Below, one piece after another: positions 59,358-64,000 of a DNA stretch of 64,000 nucleotides. A program made the translations under genes and the position numbers. The stretch's first letter is position 1. Each line of letters starts with the position of its first letter. Source of the DNA: JBCCMQ01 sp039026235 (GTDB lineage: Bacteria > Pseudomonadota > Alphaproteobacteria > Rhodobacterales > Rhodobacteraceae); contig JBCCMQ010000001.1 in assembly GCA_039026235.1 (NCBI GenBank), positions 682,001 through 746,000 on the forward strand. Reading direction: 5' to 3'. The notes under the pieces were generated by a model, which worked only from the letters and a program-made list of their open reading frames with translations, made no database searches and had not been told where the DNA came from.

Positions 59358-60701
59358 CTAGGGGCAGAAAACGTCGTTCCAGAGTGCAAAAGCCATGAAC
59401 GACATGATCAGCGCAAGGCCGGTTGACATCATCACCTGCAGGGCCCGATCGCTCGGCGGCCGGCCAAATGCGGCCTCGTAGGCATGAAAGACCAGATGTC
59501 CGCCATCCAGCACCGGAATCGGGAACAGGTTAATCAAGCCGACAGCCGTCGAAAGTACGGCGATCAGCCAGATGAAGTTTTGTGTGCCTTGGCTGGCCGC
59601 TTGCCCCGAAATCTCGGCAATGCCAATCGGGCCTTGTAGATTGCAGCTCGATATGGCGCCGGTGATCATATGATAAAGTCCCGACAGGCTGTTGCTGATC
59701 ACGTCCAGTGTCTGTGCAGCACCGTAAGTCATCGCCTGGAACGGGCCCACAAATTCGGTTGCTGGCTCGAAGAGCAAGCCACCGGTCACACCGATCAACC
59801 ATCGCGTCTCGAAACCGCCCTCTGCGGCTGGCAGATCCGTGCGCTTTGGAGAAAGGGTGATGTCGAAGATCTCGCCGGACCGCCAAACCTTCAGCTCTAG
59901 GGCGTTGCCGTCAGATGCGGCCACGGCTTCCCGCAACTGCCGGAATGCGGCAATCGGCTCGCCATCGATTGCTGTGATGACATCGCCGATCTTTAGTTTC
60001 GCAGCAATCGCCGCCGACTGCGGCTGGATCCCTTCGATAAGTGGCGGAAACGCGAATGGCGCCCGAACAGTCAGTTCACGGCCGTCACGGTCGACCAGAT
60101 AGTCAAGCGCACTGGGTGGATCGATGCCATCCACAGCCTCGTAGAAAGCTGCATAATCCGGGGTCAGGATGCCGCCCACAGACAGGATCCGGTCGCCCGG
60201 CAAAAGACCTTCGGCGTCTGACACCGCCGGTGTGTCCTTCAAAACCCCCACTGTGGGTGTCTCGATGGCTTGCCCCTGGAACACCGCCATGCCCGCAAAG
60301 ACGACGATCGACAGGATAAAATTGAAAACCGGTCCGGCTGCAACGGTGGCCGAACGTTTCCACAACCGCGCGCCGTGCATGGTGCGTTCCAGCGCCGATG
60401 GATCGATACTGTCCATCACCGCGCTGTCCTTGCCCGAGGCCGCATCGGCATCGCCAAGGAACTTGACGTATCCGCCAAAAGGAAGCGCCGCGATCTGCCA
60501 GACCGTGCCGCGCTTATCGGTCCAGCAATACAGCCGTGGGCCGAAGCCCAGAGAAAAAACCTCGGCATGGATGCCGCACCAGCGGCCAACGATGTAGTGG
60601 CCGTATTCGTGCACGGCGACGATCACCGAAAGGGCGACCACAAAGGCCACGATGGTGAAAGCGACATTTGAAAATGCCGGGAGAATGCTCAGGAGGTCCA
60701 A
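59358..60701 (-). CDS. rseP: RIP metalloprotease RseP
   Basis: A 447-residue site-2 intramembrane protease: HEYGH zinc motif at about residue 31, FGFGPRLYCW-like entry region (FSLGFGPRLYC), PDZ domains between residues 130 and 290 (DRILSVGGILTPDY; IGDVITAIDGEPI), and the third zinc ligand in PVLDGGHLVFH. It cleaves anti-sigma factors in the membrane. The start is TTG 60701, overlapping the dxr stop by 13 bases; no in-frame ATG precedes the first membrane helix. Confidence 0.94.
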   Translation of the reverse strand: MDLLSILPAFSNVAFTIVAFVVALSVIVAVHEYGHYIVGRWCGIHAEVFSLGFGPRLYCWTDKRGTVWQIAALPFGGYVKFLGDADAASGKDSAVMDSIDPSALERTMHGARLWKRSATVAAGPVFNFILSIVVFAGMAVFQGQAIETPTVGVLKDTPAVSDAEGLLPGDRILSVGGILTPDYAAFYEAVDGIDPPSALDYLVDRDGRELTVRAPFAFPPLIEGIQPQSAAIAAKLKIGDVITAIDGEPIAAFRQLREAVAASDGNALELKVWRSGEIFDITLSPKRTDLPAAEGGFETRWLIGVTGGLLFEPATEFVGPFQAMTYGAAQTLDVISNSLSGLYHMITGAISSCNLQGPIGIAEISGQAASQGTQNFIWLIAVLSTAVGLINLFPIPVLDGGHLVFHAYEAAFGRPPSDRALQVMMSTGLALIMSFMAFALWNDVFCP

Positions 60702-61927
60702 ATCGCTTTCGCACCTTTACTACGCTTGCCCGGAGCACTTCCGGCCGTTGGATGATCCGGCCCGCGCGCATTCAGGTTTTCGGCAACGGCCTGTCGCGCC
60801 AGATGGTCCACGATGAGGACATTTTCAAGGCTGATCTGCGCCTTTGTGACAGCTTCGTTGCCCGCCAGACGCTCAAGCGCCTCTGCAACCAGCGTCGACA
60901 TCTGAAGAAAACCCGCCCGCCCGCCAATGAACGCATCAAGGGCGGCCTCTTTCGCACCGTTGAACGCAGCACCGGCAAGCCCACCCGCCTCCATCACCTG
61001 ACGCGCCAGCTCTAACGCCGGGTAGCGGTTGGGGTCCGGCGCCTCGAATGAAAGAGTTCCGATGCCAGCAAGATCCAGCCTTTCGACCGGAAGCCCCTTT
61101 CGGTCGGGCCAATTCAAAGCGAACCCGATAGCATGGCGCATGTCCGGCGGCCCAAGGTGGGCCATCATCGCCCCATCGGCGAAGCCGACCAGGGCGTGCA
61201 CAAGGGATTCCGGGTGAATTACCGCCTCGATTTGATCGGGGCGAAATCCAAAGAATTCTTTTGCTTCAATAAGCTCCATGGCCTTGTTGAACATGGACGC
61301 ACTGTCAATCGTGATCCTTTGACCCATGTCCCAGTTGGGATGATGCGCAGCCTCAGCCGGAGTAGCAGAGCGCAACCGTTCAAGCGGCCAGTCACGGAAC
61401 GCCCCGCCCGAGGCAGTGACGATCACACGTTCGACCGCCGCAATATCTTCGCCTGCCAGCGCCTGAAAGATCGCCGAGTGTTCACTGTCGACCGGCAAAA
61501 TCCGGGCCCCGTGTTTGCGGGCCTCGGACATTAGGAGTGGCCCCGCACAGACAAGGCTCTCTTTGTTGGCAAGGGCCAGGGTCGTTCCCTGTTTCAAGGC
61601 AGCCAGCCCCGGCGGCAGTCCGGCAGCACCAACAATTGCCGACATGATCAGATCAGCCGGCACCATGGCCGCCGCAGAAAGCGCTTCGGTGCCCGCCTCC
61701 ACACGGATATCTGTAGACGAAAGACGCCCTTTAAGATCTTGATAGCATTCGGGAAACGCGGTCACCGCGACCTCTGCGCCGAAAGCTTTGGCCTGTTTTG
61801 CCAAAAGTGCGGTGTTCCGTCCGCCGGTTAGCGCTGCGACCTGAAAGGCATCGGGTGTCCGCCCGACCAGATCCAGCGTGTTTTGCCCGATCGAACCGGT
61901 GGCGCCCAGGATCGTGACCCGCCGCAT
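60689..61927 (-). CDS. dxr: 1-deoxy-D-xylulose-5-phosphate reductoisomerase
   Basis: A 412-residue enzyme of the MEP isoprenoid pathway: NADPH motif VTILGATGSIGQNTLDLV, LALANKESLVCAG, VDSEHSAIFQAL, TASGGAFRDWP and the MMAHLGPPDMRHAIGFAL stretch. ATG 61927 starts at the conserved N-terminus; a longer frame to 62038 would lie within cdsA. It feeds undecaprenyl diphosphate synthesis by UppS encoded upstream. Confidence 0.97.
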   Translation of the reverse strand: MRRVTILGATGSIGQNTLDLVGRTPDAFQVAALTGGRNTALLAKQAKAFGAEVAVTAFPECYQDLKGRLSSTDIRVEAGTEALSAAAMVPADLIMSAIVGAAGLPPGLAALKQGTTLALANKESLVCAGPLLMSEARKHGARILPVDSEHSAIFQALAGEDIAAVERVIVTASGGAFRDWPLERLRSATPAEAAHHPNWDMGQRITIDSASMFNKAMELIEAKEFFGFRPDQIEAVIHPESLVHALVGFADGAMMAHLGPPDMRHAIGFALNWPDRKGLPVERLDLAGIGTLSFEAPDPNRYPALELARQVMEAGGLAGAAFNGAKEAALDAFIGGRAGFLQMSTLVAEALERLAGNEAVTKAQISLENVLIVDHLARQAVAENLNARGPDHPTAGSAPGKRSKGAKAIWTS

Positions 61928-61931
61928 GGCT

Positions 61932-62738
61932 TCAAAGTGCTCCGGGAAGGCGCGGCGGGAAATTCGTGATCTGCTCGATGACCAAAAGGGCCAGGGTCGC
62001 GCCGACCAAGCCGTCAAAGCGGTCCAGAACACCCCCATGCCCCGGGATCAGGTTCGAGCTGTCCTTTACACCGCGCCGCCGTTTCAGCCAGCTTTCGGTG
62101 ATATCTCCCATTTGCGCCGCGAACGCCATAAGCACACTATAGACGATCACGACCGGGCTGGCAGGTGTCAAAGCGGCAAAAACCGCGCCGATCACCGCGG
62201 CACCGATCCAGCCCGCCACCGTACCTGACCACGTTTTGGAAGGGCTGAGTGATGGCCAGAATTTTGGTCCGCCCAGAAAGCGCCCGGCGAAGTAACCCAG
62301 CACGTCCGACTGGACCACGACCGCCACCAGCCAAATCATCCAAACCAGACCAAAGTGGTCGCGCTGATTAAAAAGCCCCATGGCCGTCAGAAGCACAGCT
62401 CCGTAAAATAGCCCGAAAAGCCTCTGATCTGACTTGGTAATCAGCACCGTGCAAACCGCGGCGAGAAGCAGAAATGGCGCCTGCGCGATGAACGGCAGAA
62501 GGTTGGCCACAAACAAGGCTGCGATACCCAACAGGACCAGCACCAGGCAATCGCGTGGAATAAGCGATGCATCAATAAGCCGCGTCAGTTCCCAGATCAT
62601 GGCCGCCGCCAGCACCACCACCAGGGCGAAGAACCACCAGCCTCCGGCCCAGATGGCACCGAAACCCACGGCCAAAAGCAAGATGCCCGATATCAACCGC
62701 TCTCGCAGATCGTCCCACCGGCCGGCCGGTGTAGACAT
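61932..62738 (-). CDS. cdsA: Phosphatidate cytidylyltransferase
   Basis: A 268-residue integral membrane enzyme making CDP-diacylglycerol. The family signature is LKRRRGVKDSSNLIPGHGG followed by LDRFDGL near residue 240, preceded by SPSKTWSGTVAGWIGA. About eight membrane segments. Stop and start overlap with uppS by one base (TGATG). Confidence 0.96.
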   Translation of the reverse strand: MSTPAGRWDDLRERLISGILLLAVGFGAIWAGGWWFFALVVVLAAAMIWELTRLIDASLIPRDCLVLVLLGIAALFVANLLPFIAQAPFLLLAAVCTVLITKSDQRLFGLFYGAVLLTAMGLFNQRDHFGLVWMIWLVAVVVQSDVLGYFAGRFLGGPKFWPSLSPSKTWSGTVAGWIGAAVIGAVFAALTPASPVVIVYSVLMAFAAQMGDITESWLKRRRGVKDSSNLIPGHGGVLDRFDGLVGATLALLVIEQITNFPPRLPGAL

Positions 62739-63451
62739 CAGGCGATCGCACCATAGCGGCGTTCCCGCTTCTCGAAGGCGTTGAGAATGCGGGCGAACTC
62801 GGCGCTGGTGAAGTCCGGCCAGAGTGTATCGACAAATTCATACTCCGAGTATGCCGACTGCCAGAGCAGGAAGTTCGATATGCGTGCCTCGCCGGATGTG
62901 CGAATGACAAGGTCGGGATCCGGCAGAACGCAGGTGTCTAGGAAACCGGCCAATGTGGTTTCATCGACCGTCTCGGGATCGAGCTTGCCGGCGGCCACCT
63001 CTCGGGCAAGCCGCTGGGTCGCTCGGGCAACCTCATCCCTGCCGCCGTAATTGATGGCGATCGTAAGATGCAAAGTCTGGTTCTGTGCGGTTAGAGCCTC
63101 AAGTTCGTCCATCATGGCAACCAGAACGGGCTCCAACCGCACCCGGTCGCCGATAAAACGCACGCAGACGCCGTGACGCACAAGGCTTTCGGCTTCTTTG
63201 CGAATGTATCGTTTGAAAAGTGTCATCAGGCCCGAGACCTCGGCCTGGGTCCGCTTCCAATTCTCGGTCGAGAAGGCAAAGAGCGTCAGGTATTTGACGC
63301 CCAGTTCAGGGCAGCTTTCAACGATGTCACGCACAGCGCGCGCCCCGTTCTGGTGCCCGAATAGACGCGGTCGGCCACGGGCCTCAGCCCAGCGACCGTT
63401 GCCGTCCATAATAATGGCGACATGTTCGGGGTTTCGGATTTTATCTGGCAC
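62738..63451 (-). CDS. uppS: Isoprenyl (undecaprenyl) diphosphate synthase
   Basis: A 237-residue cis-prenyltransferase: HVAIIMDGNGRWAEARG holds the catalytic aspartate; TLFAFSTENWKR, IAINYGGRDEV and DLVIRTSGEARISNFLLWQ follow. It makes the lipid carrier for peptidoglycan. GTG 63451 is chosen because AGGA lies eight bases upstream; an in-frame TTG 63481 would overlap frr. No ATG is available. Confidence 0.95.
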   Translation of the reverse strand: MPDKIRNPEHVAIIMDGNGRWAEARGRPRLFGHQNGARAVRDIVESCPELGVKYLTLFAFSTENWKRTQAEVSGLMTLFKRYIRKEAESLVRHGVCVRFIGDRVRLEPVLVAMMDELEALTAQNQTLHLTIAINYGGRDEVARATQRLAREVAAGKLDPETVDETTLAGFLDTCVLPDPDLVIRTSGEARISNFLLWQSAYSEYEFVDTLWPDFTSAEFARILNAFEKRERRYGAIA

Positions 63452-63477
63452 CGACTTTATCCTTTGCGGCACGCAGG

Positions 63478-64000
63478 TCAAACCTGCATGATTTCGCCCT
63501 GTTTTGCGTCGAGTGCGCGGTCAATTGCTGCAATTTGTTTGTCCGTAAGCTCTTGGACCTCGTCCGACCAAATCTTGTGGTCGTCTTCACTCATACCAGC
63601 CGTTTTGGCTTTTTTCAGTTGTTCCATGCCGTCTCTGCGCACATTTCTGACCGCAATGCGCGCATTTTCAGCATACTGCGCGGCGACGCGACTGAGTTCC
63701 CAGCGCCTTTCTTCGTTCAGTTCCGGAATAGGCAGGCGAATGATCGTCCCGTCCACCACCGGGTTAATCCCCAAGCCCGAATTTCGAATGGCCTTTTCGG
63801 CGGCGCCCACGAGGGATTTGTCCCAAACATTGACCGTCAACATGCGCGGTTCGGGCACATTAACCGTGCCGACCTGATTGATGGGCGTATTTGCTCCGTA
63901 GGCCTCGACCATGACGGGTTCGAGCATTGTCGCACTGGCACGTCCCGTCCGCAGGGTCGCGAATTCGCTGCGCATGGCGTTCATCGCACCTTCCATGCGG
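63478..64000 (-). CDS. frr: Ribosome recycling factor (5' end cut by window)
   Basis: About 174 residues are visible; the family has about 187, so only the first dozen or so residues lie beyond the window. Seen are MEGAMNAMRSEFATLRTGRAS, MLEPVMVEAYGANTPINQVG, the LPIPELNEERRWELSRVAAQ stretch and the C-terminal helix. It splits post-termination ribosomes with EF-G. It is first in the visible block; pyrH normally lies upstream. Confidence 0.96.
   Translation of the reverse strand, partial: RMEGAMNAMRSEFATLRTGRASATMLEPVMVEAYGANTPINQVGTVNVPEPRMLTVNVWDKSLVGAAEKAIRNSGLGINPVVDGTIIRLPIPELNEERRWELSRVAAQYAENARIAVRNVRRDGMEQLKKAKTAGMSEDDHKIWSDEVQELTDKQIAAIDRALDAKQGEIMQV

Noticed and set aside
3..64000. 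CRISPR array
   Set aside because: No regularly spaced direct repeats of 20-50 bases were seen, and no cas-like protein is present.

Overview
The window looks like a chromosomal segment of a Roseobacter-group member of the Rhodobacteraceae (Alphaproteobacteria). Supporting signs are high GC coding sequence, a usg gene, class II DAHP synthase, LpxI in place of LpxH, a pst-pho cluster with long PstC and PstA proteins, several polyamine-type and branched-chain amino-acid-type ABC importers, and the block frr-uppS-cdsA-dxr-rseP-bamA-skp-fabZ-lpxA-lpxI-lpxB. No species can be assigned from the sequence alone.

Layout. 1-6 kb: trmFO (cut by the window edge), a VOC-fold protein, gyrA, usg, dsbB and a DedA/YqaA-type membrane protein. 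6.1-9.7 kb: a tRNA-Leu(CAA) followed by a small, decayed accessory island. The island holds a phage MuF-type head-protein fragment, a C-terminal nuclease-like toxin ORF with an overlapping pentapeptide-repeat partner, a deleted IS3-family remnant and the N-terminus of a tyrosine integrase. A 10-base copy of the tRNA 3' end at 9731-9740 is a candidate right attachment site. 9.8-20.5 kb: a minus-strand block with creatinase, a four-gene PotABCD-type importer, a DUF1989 (urea carboxylase-associated) protein, a MobA-like nucleotidyltransferase and a sarcosine/dimethylglycine dehydrogenase-type flavoprotein; together these suggest creatine uptake and breakdown to sarcosine, urea and glycine. 20.5-21.4 kb: a gene-free stretch with two homologous structured RNA elements. 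21.4-27.4 kb: a full liv-type ABC operon with two small secreted proteins embedded in it.

27.6-36.6 kb: mixed housekeeping and metabolism (periplasmic sugar dehydrogenase, GlxA/AraC regulator, DAHP synthase, YicC, guanylate kinase, gamma-carbonic anhydrase, MetC-type enzyme). 36.8-44.1 kb: the phosphate regulon phoR-pstSCAB-phoU-phoB with a clear three-repeat Pho box before pstS. 44.5-47.4 kb: a LuxR-family regulator without a luxI neighbour, a highly structured candidate small RNA, tsf and rpsB, with an rpsB leader that can hide its own ribosome-binding site. 47.6-52.5 kb: a small conserved protein, pseudouridine kinase and glycosidase, a DUF502 protein, a patatin-like lipase and 3-hydroxybutyrate dehydrogenase. 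52.6-64 kb: the envelope-biogenesis block, running from frr (cut by the right edge) to lpxB on the minus strand, including an unannotated-looking 51-residue membrane protein between bamA and rseP.

The most unusual items are the MuF-linked toxin/immunity remnant at a tRNA gene, the paired covarying hairpin RNAs at 20.8-21.4 kb, the structured RNA before tsf, the rpsB leader, and the creatine-utilisation neighbourhood. All functional statements rest on motif recognition by eye; no database search was run.
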